From Pseudomonas uvaldensis (GTDB lineage Bacteria; Pseudomonadota; Gammaproteobacteria; Pseudomonadales; Pseudomonadaceae), in the NCBI RefSeq assembly GCF_021271205.1, contig NZ_JAIWKS010000006.1:1-64000 (forward strand): DNA of 64,000 nt, written 5' to 3'. The stretch's first letter is position 1. Every line of letters begins with the position of its first letter. Positions 53,928 to 63,500 of this stretch are shown in pieces. Position numbers and translations under genes: made by a program. The notes below the pieces were generated by a model. The model was given only the letters and a program-made list of their open reading frames with translations, searched no databases and had not been told where the DNA came from.

Positions 53928-54899
53928 TCAGACCGCCATCGGTGCAGTCATCGGCGCATGGTGCTGGTAGCCTTCGAGGGAGAAGTCGCTCGGCTCCACC
54001 CGCTCCAGCCACTCCGGCTGGTAAACGCCGGTCTTGGCAAATTCCGGCACACGCTCGGAAATTACCAGCCTGGGCATCGGGAACGGCTCGCGCTTGAGCT
54101 GTTCATTGAGCATGTCCAGGTGGTTTTCGTAGACGTGGGCGTCACCGATGAAGTAGGTGAACCAGCGCGGTGTGTAGCCGGTCAGGCGACCGATCAGGCT
54201 CAGCAGGGCGGCACCTTCGGTGAGGTTGAATGGCGTACCCAGCCCCAGGTCGTTGGAGCGGATGTAGAGGGTCAGGGAAATTTCCTTCGTCTCGACGTTC
54301 GGGTGGAACTGGTATAGCAGATGGCACGGCGGCAGGGCCATTTCATCGAGTTGGGCGCAGTTCCAGCCGTGGAACAGGATGCGCCGGCTGCCCGGGTCCT
54401 TGATGATGGTGTCGACGCATTGGCGCACCTGGTCGATGGCCTTGTACAGCACCACGTAGGCCTGGCCATTTTCCTCGCCTTCGGCGATTTGCCGGTAGCC
54501 CTGGGCCAGGGTCTGCTCGATGGCCGCCGGGTTGTTCAGGGGAATCTGCTTGTAGGCCGGCCACTTGCGCCACTGTACGCCGTAGATCTCGCCCAGGTCG
54601 TCTTCGCCCTGGCGGAACGGGTTGGCCAGCCACTGGGCGTTTTCATTGGCGTTCTGGTCCCAGACCTTGCAGCCCAGGGTGCGGAATTCGGCGGCGTTGT
54701 TGACCCCACGCAGGAAGCCGCACATCTCGCCGATGGCCGATTTGAAGGCCAGCTTGCGGGTGGTGATGGCCGGGAAGCCGTCCTTCAAGTCATAGCGCAG
54801 CATGGCGCCCGGGAAACTGATGGTGTTCACGCCAGTACGGTTGGCTTGCTTGGTGCCGTTCTTGATGACGTGGGCCACCAGATCAAGATATTGCTTCAT
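53928..54899 (-). CDS. thyA: Thymidylate synthase (long, insert-containing form)
   Basis: A 323-residue thymidylate synthase, converting dUMP and methylene-THF to dTMP. The catalytic Cys192 lies in [19 protein letters not shown]-like [26 protein letters not shown] and the [10 protein letters not shown] motif are present. It is about 60 residues longer than the 264-residue E. coli enzyme, mainly through an insertion around residues 90-145 ([17 protein letters not shown]), as in the Lactobacillus-type enzyme. It lies 47 bp after lgt, the usual order. Confidence 0.96.
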   Translation of the reverse strand: MKQYLDLVAHVIKNGTKQANRTGVNTISFPGAMLRYDLKDGFPAITTRKLAFKSAIGEMCGFLRGVNNAAEFRTLGCKVWDQNANENAQWLANPFRQGEDDLGEIYGVQWRKWPAYKQIPLNNPAAIEQTLAQGYRQIAEGEENGQAYVVLYKAIDQVRQCVDTIIKDPGSRRILFHGWNCAQLDEMALPPCHLLYQFHPNVETKEISLTLYIRSNDLGLGTPFNLTEGAALLSLIGRLTGYTPRWFTYFIGDAHVYENHLDMLNEQLKREPFPMPRLVISERVPEFAKTGVYQPEWLERVEPSDFSLEGYQHHAPMTAPMAV

Positions 54900-54946
54900 G
54901 GGTTACCTGTGTCCTTGAACCCGGAGCGGCGCCCCGGGGTTCGAAT

Positions 54947-55756
54947 TTAAGCCTTGGCCGCCGCTGCCGGCGCGCGGTGATAAGCCAGCCAGATCAGTAT
55001 CAGTCCACCGATGATCATCGGCAGGCACAGTACCTGGCCCATGGTCAGCCAGTTCCAGGCCAGATAGCCGAGCTGGGCGTCCGGCACGCGGACGAATTCA
55101 ACGATGAACCGGAAGATCCCGTAGAACAGCGCGAACATGCCCGACACCGCCATGGTCGGTCGCGGCTTGCGCGAGAACAGCCAGAGAATCAAGAACAATG
55201 CCACGCCTTCCAGGGCGAACTGATAAAGCTGCGACGGGTGGCGCGGCAACTGCGCCGGATCGCTGAACGGCGGGAAGACCATCGCCCATGGCACGTCGGT
55301 TGGCTTGCCCCACAATTCGGCGTTGATGAAGTTGCCGATGCGCCCGGCGCCCAGACCGATCGGCACCATGGGGGCGACGAAGTCCATCAGCTCGAAAAAC
55401 GACTTGTTGTTGCGCTTGCCGAACCAGACCGCCGCCAGCATCACGCCGATGAAACCGCCGTGGAACGACATGCCGCCCTTCCAGACCTCGAAGATCAGCG
55501 TCGGGTTGGCCAGGTAGGCGCTCAGGTCGTAGAACAGCACATAGCCCAGGCGCCCGCCGACGATCACACCCATGGACAACCAGAACACCAGGTCGGACAG
55601 TTTCTCCTTGTTCCAGGTGGGATCGAAACGGTTCAGCCGACGCGATGCCAGCAGCCAGGCGCCGCCGATGCCGATCAGGTACATCAGGCCGTACCAGTGG
55701 ATTTTCAGCGGACCGATGGCCAGGGCCACCGGATCGATCTGCGGGTAAGGCAGCAT
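54947..55756 (-). CDS. lgt: Prolipoprotein diacylglyceryl transferase
   Basis: A 269-residue inner-membrane enzyme with seven membrane helices that transfers diacylglycerol to the lipobox Cys of prolipoproteins. The Lgt signature [15 protein letters not shown] and [11 protein letters not shown] are present, as is the conserved HGGFIGV. ATG 55756 is preferred to ATG 55762 because GAGGA would lie directly against the latter. It is upstream of thyA in a probable operon, the order found widely in gamma-proteobacteria. Confidence 0.96.
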   Translation of the reverse strand: MLPYPQIDPVALAIGPLKIHWYGLMYLIGIGGAWLLASRRLNRFDPTWNKEKLSDLVFWLSMGVIVGGRLGYVLFYDLSAYLANPTLIFEVWKGGMSFHGGFIGVMLAAVWFGKRNNKSFFELMDFVAPMVPIGLGAGRIGNFINAELWGKPTDVPWAMVFPPFSDPAQLPRHPSQLYQFALEGVALFLILWLFSRKPRPTMAVSGMFALFYGIFRFIVEFVRVPDAQLGYLAWNWLTMGQVLCLPMIIGGLILIWLAYHRAPAAAAKA

Positions 55757-55824
55757 GGACATTCCTCGTAAACGTCAAAAATACCCGGGCGACCCTGCCA
55801 CCTCGGGATTAAGCCAGGATTGCG

Positions 55825-56607
55825 TCAGAACAGAAAACTTACGCCGACGCAGAACAGCAAGGCGGCGAACAGTCGTTTGAGCAAGCGCGGCGACAAGCGA
55901 TGGGCCAGCCGCGCGCCGAAGCGGGCGAAGACCATGCTGGTCAGGGCGATGCCCAGCAGCGCCGGCAAATACACAAAACCGAGACTATGAGCCGGCAACA
56001 GTGGATCATGCCACCCCAGAATCATGAAACTTGCGGCACTGACCAAGGCAATCGGCAAGCCACAGGCCGAAGAGGTCGCCACCGCCTGCTGCATCGGCAC
56101 ACTGCGCCAGGTCAGGAACGGCACGGTCAGCGAGCCGCCGCCGATGCCGAAAATCGCCGAGGCCCAGCCGATCACCGAGCCGGCCAGGGTCAGCCCGGCC
56201 TTGCCCGGTACCGTGCGGCTGGCCTTGGGCTTGAGATCCAGGCCCAACTGCGCGGCAACGATCAGGGCGAACACGCCGATGATCTTCTGCAGATGCGGGC
56301 CGGCAATCGCTTCGGCGGTGATTGCACCGAAACCGGCGCCGATCAGGATTCCCAAAGTCATCCAGGTGAAAATCGGCCAGCGCACCGCGCCTTTGCGCTG
56401 ATGCTCGCGCACGGCATTGACCGAGGTAAAGATGATCGACGCCAGGGACGTGCCGACGGCCAGATGCGTCAACACCTGCGGGTCGAAGCCCTGCAAGGTG
56501 AAGCTGAACACCAGCACCGGGACAATGATGATCCCGCCCCCCACGCCGAACAGCCCGGCCAGCACGCCTGCGCAGGCGCCAAGCAGCAGATAGAGCACAA
56601 ATTCCAC
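55825..56607 (-). CDS. TauE/SafE-family membrane exporter
   Basis: A 260-residue protein with about eight membrane helices of the sulfite exporter TauE/SafE family. The duplicated GLFGVGGG / IFGIGGGSLTVPFL motifs mark the two halves. GTG 56607 with GGGGAG upstream is preferred over ATG 56625. It may export sulfite or other organosulfur anions, but this family is broad and its position upstream of lgt is conserved rather than tied to sulfur genes. No regulation is apparent. Confidence 0.88.
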   Translation of the reverse strand: MEFVLYLLLGACAGVLAGLFGVGGGIIIVPVLVFSFTLQGFDPQVLTHLAVGTSLASIIFTSVNAVREHQRKGAVRWPIFTWMTLGILIGAGFGAITAEAIAGPHLQKIIGVFALIVAAQLGLDLKPKASRTVPGKAGLTLAGSVIGWASAIFGIGGGSLTVPFLTWRSVPMQQAVATSSACGLPIALVSAASFMILGWHDPLLPAHSLGFVYLPALLGIALTSMVFARFGARLAHRLSPRLLKRLFAALLFCVGVSFLF

Positions 56608-56802
56608 CAGACTCTCCCCGCCCATCCCCGAAATAAGAGCGGCATGGTAACGGATCCAGGGCTCCAGGCTCTACTGAAGGCGATGGATGCCGGGGCGATG
56701 TGTGGGTAGAGTGACCCATGGAGCGGAACCTCTGTGGCGAGGGAATTAATACCCTCGCCACGAAAGCGGATTGTTCGGTTCATTTTTTAACAGGACGACC
56801 TG

Positions 56803-57549
56803 ATGTGCCTGATCGTATTTGCCTGGCGACCCGGCCACGCCCAACCGCTGATCGTGGCGGCCAACCGCGACGAATTCTACGCCCGTCCGACCCTGCCCCT
56901 GGCGCAGTGGGAAGACGCGCCTGAGGTCCATGCAGGCCGCGATCTGGAGGCTGGCGGTACCTGGCTCGGCGTTGGCGCCGGGGGTCGCTTCGCGGCCCTG
57001 ACCAACATCCGTGATCCGGGCCAGCTCCCGGCGCTCAAGTCCCGGGGCGAACTGGTGGCGCGGTTCCTCACTGGTCAACTGCCGATTGCCGACTATCTGA
57101 GCGAAGTTGTGCCCCGAGCTGCGGAATACGGCGGTTTCAATCTGTTGCTCGGCGACGGCACCGAGCTGTGGCACTACAACGCTCGCGATACGCGGCCCCA
57201 GCGCTTGGCCGAAGGCCTCTACGGTTTATCGAATGCCGGGCTGAACACGCCGTGGCCGAAACTGCTCAAGGCCCGAACGGCGCTGGGCGAGGTGCTGGAC
57301 GATCCGCAGCCACAGGCGTTGCTGGCGCTGCTCAACGATCCGCAACCCGCGCCAGTCGCGGAGCTGCCGGACACGGGCGTGGGATTGGCGACCGAGATGC
57401 TGCTGTCGAGCGTGTTCATTGCCAGCCCGGCGTATGGGACGCGAGCGAGTACGGCGTTGATCGTCCATGCCGATGGGACGCGGCACATGATCGAGCGCAG
57501 CTTCGGGCCGCATGGGGGGCATTTGGGGGAGGTGGAGATCAGGATTTAG
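56803..57549 (+). CDS. NRDE/TANGO2-family protein
   Basis: A 248-residue protein of the NRDE family (TANGO2 in animals). The N-terminal Cys2 (MCLIVFAW), AANRDEFYARPT, GTWLGV and the TNIRDPG segment are typical, and the fold is an Ntn-hydrolase-like one. Animal and bacterial members have been linked to haem trafficking and acyl-CoA metabolism, but the exact activity is debated. AGGACG precedes the ATG. A REP pair follows immediately. Confidence 0.88.
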   Translation: MCLIVFAWRPGHAQPLIVAANRDEFYARPTLPLAQWEDAPEVHAGRDLEAGGTWLGVGAGGRFAALTNIRDPGQLPALKSRGELVARFLTGQLPIADYLSEVVPRAAEYGGFNLLLGDGTELWHYNARDTRPQRLAEGLYGLSNAGLNTPWPKLLKARTALGEVLDDPQPQALLALLNDPQPAPVAELPDTGVGLATEMLLSSVFIASPAYGTRASTALIVHADGTRHMIERSFGPHGGHLGEVEIRI

Positions 57550-57569
57550 TCTCGGGATGAAAGTGCTGG

Positions 57570-57672
57570 CCCCTTCGCGAGGGAGCCCGCTCCCACAGGG
57601 GACCTTCGGTTGTTCACAAGATATGTGTCCACCAAAGATCTACTGTGGGAGCGGGCTTGCTCGCGAAGGGGC
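57570..57672. repeat. REP pair between the NRDE gene and ptsP
   Basis: Inverted REPs at about 57573-57597 (CCTTCGCGAGGGAGCCCGCT...; slightly diverged) and 57643-57667 (TGTGGGAGCGGGCTTGCTCG...), 45 bp apart. The second ends about 15 bp before the ptsP stop codon, between convergent genes. Confidence 0.85.
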
Positions 57673-57682
57673 TGTCGCTGAT

Positions 57683-59962
57683 TCAGAGCGTCTTGTTCGA
57701 AGCCGGATTGATCATCCGTGCCAGCCCGAGGTTCTTCAGCGCCAGTTGCAAGGAGCTGTGGATCACCTGCGGGTTGTCGATGCTCATCACTTCCGCCAGC
57801 AGTTCCTGGGCCTTGCTCAGGTTGATCTGGCGAAGCATCCACTTCACTTTCGGCAAGTTGGTGGCGTTCATCGACAGGCTGTCGAAACCCATCGCCATGA
57901 GCAGCACCGCGGCCGCCGGGTCGCCGGCCATTTCGCCGCAGATGCTGACCGGCTTGCCTTCGGCATGGGCGTCGCGGACCACGGTCTGCAAGGCTTGCAG
58001 CACGGCCGGGTGCAGGTAGTCGTACAGGTCGGCCACCCGCGGATTGTTGCGGTCCACGGCCAGCAGGTACTGGGTGAGGTCGTTGGAGCCCACCGACAGG
58101 AAATCCACCTGCCGTGCCAGCTCCTTGGTCTGGTACACCGCCGCCGGAATCTCGATCATCACGCCCACGGGCGGCATCGGCACGTCGGTGCCTTCGTCGC
58201 GCACTTCGCCCCAGGCCCGATGAATCAGGTGCAGGGCTTCTTCCAGTTCGTGGATGCCGGAGATCATCGGCAGCAGGATGCGCAGGTTGTTCAGGCCTTC
58301 GCTGGCCTTGAGCATGGCGCGGGCCTGAACCAGGAAGATTTCCGGGTGGTCGAGCGTCACGCGAATGCCGCGCCAGCCGAGGAACGGGTTCTCTTCCTTG
58401 ATCGGGAAGTAGGACAGGGCCTTGTCGCCGCCGATGTCCAGGCTGCGCATGGTCACCGGTTGCGGATGGAACGCGGCCAGTTGCTCACGATAGATCGCCA
58501 GTTGTTCCTTCTCGCTGGGGAAGCGCTGGTTGATCATGAACGGCACTTCTGTGCGGTACAGGCCCACACCCTCGGCCCCGCGCTTCTGTGCCCGGGCCAC
58601 GTCGGCCAGCAGGCCGGTGTTGACCCACAATGGCATGCGGTGGCCGTCGGGCGTCACGCAAGGCAGATCCCGCAGCGCATCCAGGCCCAGGGACAGTTGC
58701 TTTTCTTCCTCCACCACATCGGCGAACTGCTTGCGCAGCACTTCGCTGGGGTTGGTATAGACCTCGCCGTGGTAGCCGTCGACGATCATCTGGATGCCGT
58801 CGACCTTGGAGTACGGCAGGTCCACCAGCCCCATCACCGTCGGGATGCCCATGGCTCGCGCCAGGATCGCGACGTGGGAGTTGCCCGAACCCAGGACCGA
58901 GACCAGGCCCGCCAGCTTGCCTTCGGGCACTTCGCCGAGCATGGCCGGGGTCAGTTCTTCGCTGACCAGGATGGTGTTGTCGGGGTAGACCAGGGTCTGC
59001 TGGCGCTCCTGCTGCAGGTAGGCCAGCAGCCGGCGACCGAGGTCCTTGACGTCGGAGGCGCGCTCGCGCAGGTAGGCGTCGTCCATCAGTTCGAAGCGGT
59101 TGACGTGGTCGGTCACCACCTGACGCAACGCGCCCTGGGCCCACTGGCCGGTCTTGATGACCGTGGTCACCTCGCTGCCCAGGGAGGCGTCGTCGAGCAT
59201 CATCAGGTAGACGTCGAACAATGCACGCTCTTCAGGGCGCAACTGTGTAGCGAGTTTTGCCGAGAGGGCGCGCATGTCGGCCCGCACGCCTTCGATGGCG
59301 GTCTTGAACAGCGCCAGTTCGGCATCGATATCGCTGATGGCCTTGTCCGGCACCACGTCCAGGTCGGCGGGCGGCAACATGACCACCGCCGTACCCACCG
59401 CTGCGCCCGGCGAGCCCGGCACGCCGACGAACTTGGCTTCCTGGATGCCCTTGCCCTGGCGCCCCAGGCCGCTGATCGAGCCGGTGGCCTCGGCGTGGGC
59501 GATAACCCCGGCCAGTTGTGCGCTCATGGTCACGAGGAAGGCTTCTTCACCTTCGTCGAACTGGCGGCGCTCCTTTTGCTGGATGACCAACACGCCGACG
59601 ACGCGGCGGTGGTGGATGATCGGTGCGCCGAGGAACGAGGCGTAGCGTTCCTCGCCGGTTTCGGCGAAGTAGCGGTAACGCGGGTGATCCGCGGCATTTT
59701 CGAGGTTAAGAGGCTCTTCACGCGTGCCGACCAGGCCGACCAGACCCTCATTGGGCGCCATGCTGACCTTGCCGATGGAGCGCTTGTTCAAGCCCTCGGT
59801 GGCCATCAGTACGAAACGGTTGGTCTCGGGGTCCAGCAGGTAGACCGAGCAGACCTGGCTGCCCATGGCCTCTTTGACGCGCAATACAATAATCCCCAAC
59901 GCCGCCTTGAGATCCTTGGCGGCGTTAACTTCCTGGACGATCTTGCGCAGCGTATTGAGCAT
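57683..59962 (-). CDS. ptsP: PEP-protein phosphotransferase PtsP (Enzyme I of PTS-Ntr)
   Basis: A 759-residue Enzyme I-Ntr. An N-terminal GAF domain (1-150) is followed by the HPr-binding and phospho-His domain (about 170-400, with His in the GNSHVAILAR active-site region) and the PEP-binding TIM barrel (about 420-740, including DIGGDK and SVGSNDLTQY). It starts the nitrogen PTS phosphorelay. It lies 22 bp after rppH, so the two form an operon, as in P. aeruginosa (PA0336-PA0337). Confidence 0.95.
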   Translation of the reverse strand: MLNTLRKIVQEVNAAKDLKAALGIIVLRVKEAMGSQVCSVYLLDPETNRFVLMATEGLNKRSIGKVSMAPNEGLVGLVGTREEPLNLENAADHPRYRYFAETGEERYASFLGAPIIHHRRVVGVLVIQQKERRQFDEGEEAFLVTMSAQLAGVIAHAEATGSISGLGRQGKGIQEAKFVGVPGSPGAAVGTAVVMLPPADLDVVPDKAISDIDAELALFKTAIEGVRADMRALSAKLATQLRPEERALFDVYLMMLDDASLGSEVTTVIKTGQWAQGALRQVVTDHVNRFELMDDAYLRERASDVKDLGRRLLAYLQQERQQTLVYPDNTILVSEELTPAMLGEVPEGKLAGLVSVLGSGNSHVAILARAMGIPTVMGLVDLPYSKVDGIQMIVDGYHGEVYTNPSEVLRKQFADVVEEEKQLSLGLDALRDLPCVTPDGHRMPLWVNTGLLADVARAQKRGAEGVGLYRTEVPFMINQRFPSEKEQLAIYREQLAAFHPQPVTMRSLDIGGDKALSYFPIKEENPFLGWRGIRVTLDHPEIFLVQARAMLKASEGLNNLRILLPMISGIHELEEALHLIHRAWGEVRDEGTDVPMPPVGVMIEIPAAVYQTKELARQVDFLSVGSNDLTQYLLAVDRNNPRVADLYDYLHPAVLQALQTVVRDAHAEGKPVSICGEMAGDPAAAVLLMAMGFDSLSMNATNLPKVKWMLRQINLSKAQELLAEVMSIDNPQVIHSSLQLALKNLGLARMINPASNKTL

Positions 59963-59984
59963 GGCTCGGGGTCGAACTCCGTCG

Positions 59985-60464
59985 TCAGTCGCGCGTCAGC
60001 AGGCGCGGGGCAAGCTCTTTGAGGGCGCGTCGGTACACCTCGCGCTTGAATGTCACCACCTGGCCCAACGGATACCAATAACTGACCCAGCGCCAGCCAT
60101 CGAACTCCGGTTTACCGGTCAAATCCATCCGCACCCGCTGCTCGTTGGAGAGCAGACGCAGGAGAAACCATTTCTGCTTCTGGCCGATGCACAGCGGCTG
60201 GCTGTGCGTCCTGACCAGGCGTTGCGGCAAACGATAGCGCAACCAGCCACGGGTGCAGGCGAGAATTTCGACATCTTCGCGCTCCAGCCCTACTTCTTCG
60301 TTCAACTCGCGGTACAAAGCCTCTTCCGGCGTCTCCTGGGGGTTGATCCCACCCTGGGGAAACTGCCAGGCGTCTTGATTGATACGGCGAGCCCATAGCA
60401 CCTGCCCAGCATCATTCGTAAGAATGATCCCCACATTGGGACGGAAACCATCGGGATCGATCAC
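59985..60464 (-). CDS. rppH: RNA 5'-pyrophosphohydrolase RppH
   Basis: A 159-residue Nudix hydrolase. The Nudix box [23 protein letters not shown] and WQFPQGG are intact, as are RGWLRYRLP and the YWYPLGQVV motif of RppH. It removes pyrophosphate from the 5' end of mRNAs and triggers decay. GTG 60464 gives the usual [16 protein letters not shown]-terminus and the expected length; longer upstream reading frames are ignored. Confidence 0.95.
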   Translation of the reverse strand: MIDPDGFRPNVGIILTNDAGQVLWARRINQDAWQFPQGGINPQETPEEALYRELNEEVGLEREDVEILACTRGWLRYRLPQRLVRTHSQPLCIGQKQKWFLLRLLSNEQRVRMDLTGKPEFDGWRWVSYWYPLGQVVTFKREVYRRALKELAPRLLTRD

Positions 60465-60619
60465 GGCAACAACCTCGCAAACGCATGTCGCCGCATTGTT
60501 CCACAAAGGTTGTGAAAGCAGCAACGAGCCTGACCACACTGGCCACTAGCTTATGTGCACTGGTGTGAAAAGTCCGTATTCTGGGCACCTTTCTTTAGAA
60601 TTTTCAGCGAGTAACTGCA

Positions 60620-61276
60620 ATGCGGCTGGCTTTATTCGACTTGGACAACACATTGTTGGGCGGCGACAGCGACCACGCCTGGGGCGATTACCTGTGTGAG
60701 CGTGGCTTCCTGGATGCCGTTACCTACAAGGCGCGTAACGATGAGTTCTACCAGGATTACCTGGCGGGCAAGCTCGACAACGCCGAGTACCTGAATTTTT
60801 GTCTGGAGATTCTCGGGCGCACCGAGATGGAAGTGCTGGCCCAATGGCATCTGGACTACATGCGCGACTGCATCGAGCCGATCGTGTTGCCCCAGGCCAT
60901 CGAATTGCTGAAAAAACACCGCGAAGCCGGCGACAAGCTGGTAATCATCACCGCCACCAACCGTTTCGTTACTGCGCCGATTGCCGAGCGCCTGGGCGTC
61001 GAGACCCTGATTGCCACCGAATGCGAGATGATCGACGGCCGCTACAGCGGACGCAGCACCGACATCCCTTGCTTTCGCGAGGGCAAGGTGACCCGCTTGA
61101 ACCGCTGGCTGGAGGAAACCGGACATTCCCTGGAAGGCAGCTACTTCTATAGCGATTCGATGAACGACTTGCCGTTGTTGGAGGTCGTCACACATCCGGT
61201 GGCGGTGGACCCGGATCCGAATCTCAAGGCCGAGGCCGAGAAGCGCGGTTGGCCGGTGATTTCTTTGCGCGGCTGA
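60620..61276 (+). CDS. HAD-superfamily phosphatase (SerB-like subclass IB)
   Basis: A 218-residue HAD hydrolase. Motif I is DLDNTLL (Asp9/Asp11), motif II IITATN, motif III Lys in FREGKVTRL, and motif [14 protein letters not shown]. The helical cap and length are those of the HAD-IB/PSPase-like group. It is divergent from rppH. Closely placed homologues exist in P. aeruginosa (around PA0335). Histidinol-phosphatase or phosphoserine-phosphatase-like activity is possible; the substrate is not determined by sequence. Confidence 0.88.
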   Translation: MRLALFDLDNTLLGGDSDHAWGDYLCERGFLDAVTYKARNDEFYQDYLAGKLDNAEYLNFCLEILGRTEMEVLAQWHLDYMRDCIEPIVLPQAIELLKKHREAGDKLVIITATNRFVTAPIAERLGVETLIATECEMIDGRYSGRSTDIPCFREGKVTRLNRWLEETGHSLEGSYFYSDSMNDLPLLEVVTHPVAVDPDPNLKAEAEKRGWPVISLRG

Positions 61277-61282
61277 GATTGC

Positions 61283-61360
61283 TATCGCGAGCAGGTTCGC
61301 TCCCACAAGGGTATTGCGTCGTTCACAAAACCCCTGTGGGAGCGGGCTTGCTCGCGAAAA
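61283..61360. repeat. REPIN after the HAD gene
   Basis: Inverted REPs at 61284-61308 (ATCGCGAGCAGGTTCGCTCC..., one substitution) and 61335-61358, with 26 bp between. The two halves are of different subtypes (GAGCAGGTTCGC versus GAGCGGGCTTGC), suggesting mixing of families. Confidence 0.85.
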
Positions 61361-61381
61361 GGGGCAACGCGGTTCCCGGCC

Positions 61382-61810
61382 CTAAACCGGCTTGGCCCCC
61401 ATCAACCCCGCAATGGCAATCAGGCAGACAAAACCGAACAGCGCCAAGGCCAGCGTAAACCGGCCGTTGCCCGCCGCTGGCAACGTGCGCAGTCTGTTCA
61501 AGCGCACCAACAACCAGAACCCCGCCAACACCGCCACCGTGTAGAGCACGCTGGACGCCAGCAACCAGGTTTGTCCCAGCGGCCAGCCCACCAGATGCAC
61601 CATCCACCAACCCGTGAACGGCATGCTCAACAGCGCCAGGCCCATCAATAGCCAGACGAACGCCCGGGGGCGTTGCAAGGTTCGGGTATGAGCCATCGCA
61701 TCCCCACGGCGCCGGGCGCGCCAGACCCAGACGGCCAGTCCCGCCGCGCCGATCAACAGCAGCGCGGTCGCCACGATATGGGTGATTCTGAGGGCGGTTA
61801 ATGTTTCCAT
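61382..61810 (-). CDS. DUF2269-like four-helix membrane protein
   Basis: A 142-residue inner-membrane protein with four hydrophobic helices (about 8-28, 50-70, 78-100 and 120-140). It resembles the DUF2269 family (RITHIVATALLLIGAAG; FTGWWMVHL). The position between the HAD phosphatase and ilvA is syntenic in Pseudomonas. A role is not known; related proteins have been tied to haem or copper handling. Start at 61810, ATG with GGAAG upstream. Confidence 0.72.
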   Translation of the reverse strand: METLTALRITHIVATALLLIGAAGLAVWVWRARRRGDAMAHTRTLQRPRAFVWLLMGLALLSMPFTGWWMVHLVGWPLGQTWLLASSVLYTVAVLAGFWLLVRLNRLRTLPAAGNGRFTLALALFGFVCLIAIAGLMGAKPV

Positions 61811-61848
61811 CGTTCGCTTCCTTATTGCTTGCCCTTGAGCGTAGTCCC

Positions 61849-63363
61849 TCAGCCAAGAAACAGCTGGTACGCCGGGTTATCGCTTTCATCCCAGTACGGA
61901 TAACCGATCTGCTCCAGGGCAGCGGGGACCAGGTGGCGTTCATCGTGGGGAACCTGCAGCCCCGCGACCACGCGGCCATCCGCCGCGCCATGGTTGCGGT
62001 AGTGGAACATCGAGATGTTCCAGCGCCCGCCAAGCTTGTTGAGGAAGTTGAACAGCGCTCCCGGGCGTTCGGGGAATTCGAAGCGCAGGACCACTTCGTC
62101 GACGACATGTGCCGCGTGCCCGCCCACCATGTGGCGGATGTGCAACTTGGCCAGTTCGTTATCGGTCAGGTCCAGCACCGGGAAACCTTGCTCGCTAAGA
62201 CTGGCAATCAGTGCGCTGCGCGGGTCGTTTTCCGGGTGCGTCTGCACGCCGACGAAAATGTGCGCCTCGCTGCCGGTGTTGTATCGGTAATTGAATTCGG
62301 TGATCTGGCGCTTGCCGATGGCTTCGCAGAACGCCTTGAAGCTGCCCGGTTGCTCGGGAATGGTCACCGCGATGATCGCTTCGCGCCCCTCGCCCAGTTC
62401 GGCGCGTTCGGCTACGTGGCGCAGGCGGTCGAAGTTCACGTTGGCACCGGAGTCGATGGCAACCAGGGTCTGACCGCCGATGCCGCGCGATTCGACGTAC
62501 TTCTTGATGCCGGCGACACCCAATGCGCCGGCAGGTTCGGTGATCGAGCGGGTATCGTCGTAGATATCCTTGATTGCAGCGCAGATCTCGTCAGTGTTGA
62601 CGGTGATGACTTCGTCTACATGATGCTTGCAGATATCGAACGTATGCTGGCCGATCTGCGCCACGGCGACGCCGTCGGCGAACAGTCCCACGGTCGGCAG
62701 TACCACACGTTCACCCGCGGCCAGGGCCGCTTGCAGGCAATTGGAGTCGTCCGGCTCGACACCGATGATCTTGATCTCCGGTCGCAGGTATTTCACATAG
62801 GCCGCGATGCCAGCGATCAGTCCGCCGCCGCCCACCGGGACAAAAATCGCATCCAGGCGCCCAGGGTGCTGGCGCAGGATCTCCATCGCCACCGTGCCCT
62901 GCCCGGCAATGGTGTGGGGATCGTCGTAGGGGTGAATGTAGACGTAGCCTTTTTCTTCGACCAGCTTCAAGGAATAGGCCAGGGCCTCGGGAAACGAGTC
63001 GCCATGCAAAACGACCTTGCCGCCGCGGGAACGCACACCTTCAACCTTGATTTCCGGCGTGGTCTTGGGCATCACGATAGTTGCTTTCACGCCCAGTACC
63101 TTGGCCGCCAGGGCCAGTCCCTGGGCGTGGTTGCCCGCCGAAGCGGTGACCACGCCGCGTGCACGCTCTTCATCGCTGAGCTGGGTCAGTTTGTTGTAGG
63201 CCCCGCGAATCTTGAACGAGAACACCGGTTGAAGGTCTTCGCGTTTGAGCCAGACGCTGTTACCCAGCCGCTCGGAAAGCTGGCGGGCGGTCTGGAGCGG
63301 GGTTTCCACGGCCACGTCGTAGACGCGCGAGGTGAGGATCTTTTTGACGTACTGTTCGAGCAT
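61849..63363 (-). CDS. ilvA: Threonine ammonia-lyase, biosynthetic
   Basis: A 504-residue PLP enzyme that makes 2-oxobutanoate, the first committed step to isoleucine. The PLP Lys lies in SFKIRGAYNK (about residue 55), with SAGNHAQGLA, GGGGLIAGIA and the two C-terminal ACT-like regulatory domains (about 330-420 and 425-504; NYRYNTGSEAHIFVG, FNYRNHG-like). It is divergent from rpiA across 137 bp, as in P. aeruginosa (ilvA1 next to rpiA). Isoleucine feedback is known for the family. Confidence 0.95.
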   Translation of the reverse strand: MLEQYVKKILTSRVYDVAVETPLQTARQLSERLGNSVWLKREDLQPVFSFKIRGAYNKLTQLSDEERARGVVTASAGNHAQGLALAAKVLGVKATIVMPKTTPEIKVEGVRSRGGKVVLHGDSFPEALAYSLKLVEEKGYVYIHPYDDPHTIAGQGTVAMEILRQHPGRLDAIFVPVGGGGLIAGIAAYVKYLRPEIKIIGVEPDDSNCLQAALAAGERVVLPTVGLFADGVAVAQIGQHTFDICKHHVDEVITVNTDEICAAIKDIYDDTRSITEPAGALGVAGIKKYVESRGIGGQTLVAIDSGANVNFDRLRHVAERAELGEGREAIIAVTIPEQPGSFKAFCEAIGKRQITEFNYRYNTGSEAHIFVGVQTHPENDPRSALIASLSEQGFPVLDLTDNELAKLHIRHMVGGHAAHVVDEVVLRFEFPERPGALFNFLNKLGGRWNISMFHYRNHGAADGRVVAGLQVPHDERHLVPAALEQIGYPYWDESDNPAYQLFLG

Positions 63364-63500
63364 CGGAAAGCATCACTGGGCGGGTTGGGCAGGGCCAAGG
63401 AGTCTAACCCGGCTTTTGGCCGGGCGACCACACGAATCCCGAGGTTTTGTTGGGTTATACTCGCGCCCCTCTCTACTCCCAGCCCGTTTCCGGAGCCCGC

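Noticed and set aside
57512..60022. An 836-residue plus-strand open frame
   Set aside because: Antisense to ptsP, which has full Enzyme I motifs; no domain in the plus-strand product.
63421..63500. A -10-like TATACT (63456-63461) as the rpiA promoter
   Set aside because: No convincing -35 box at the right distance could be found, so it was not listed as a feature.
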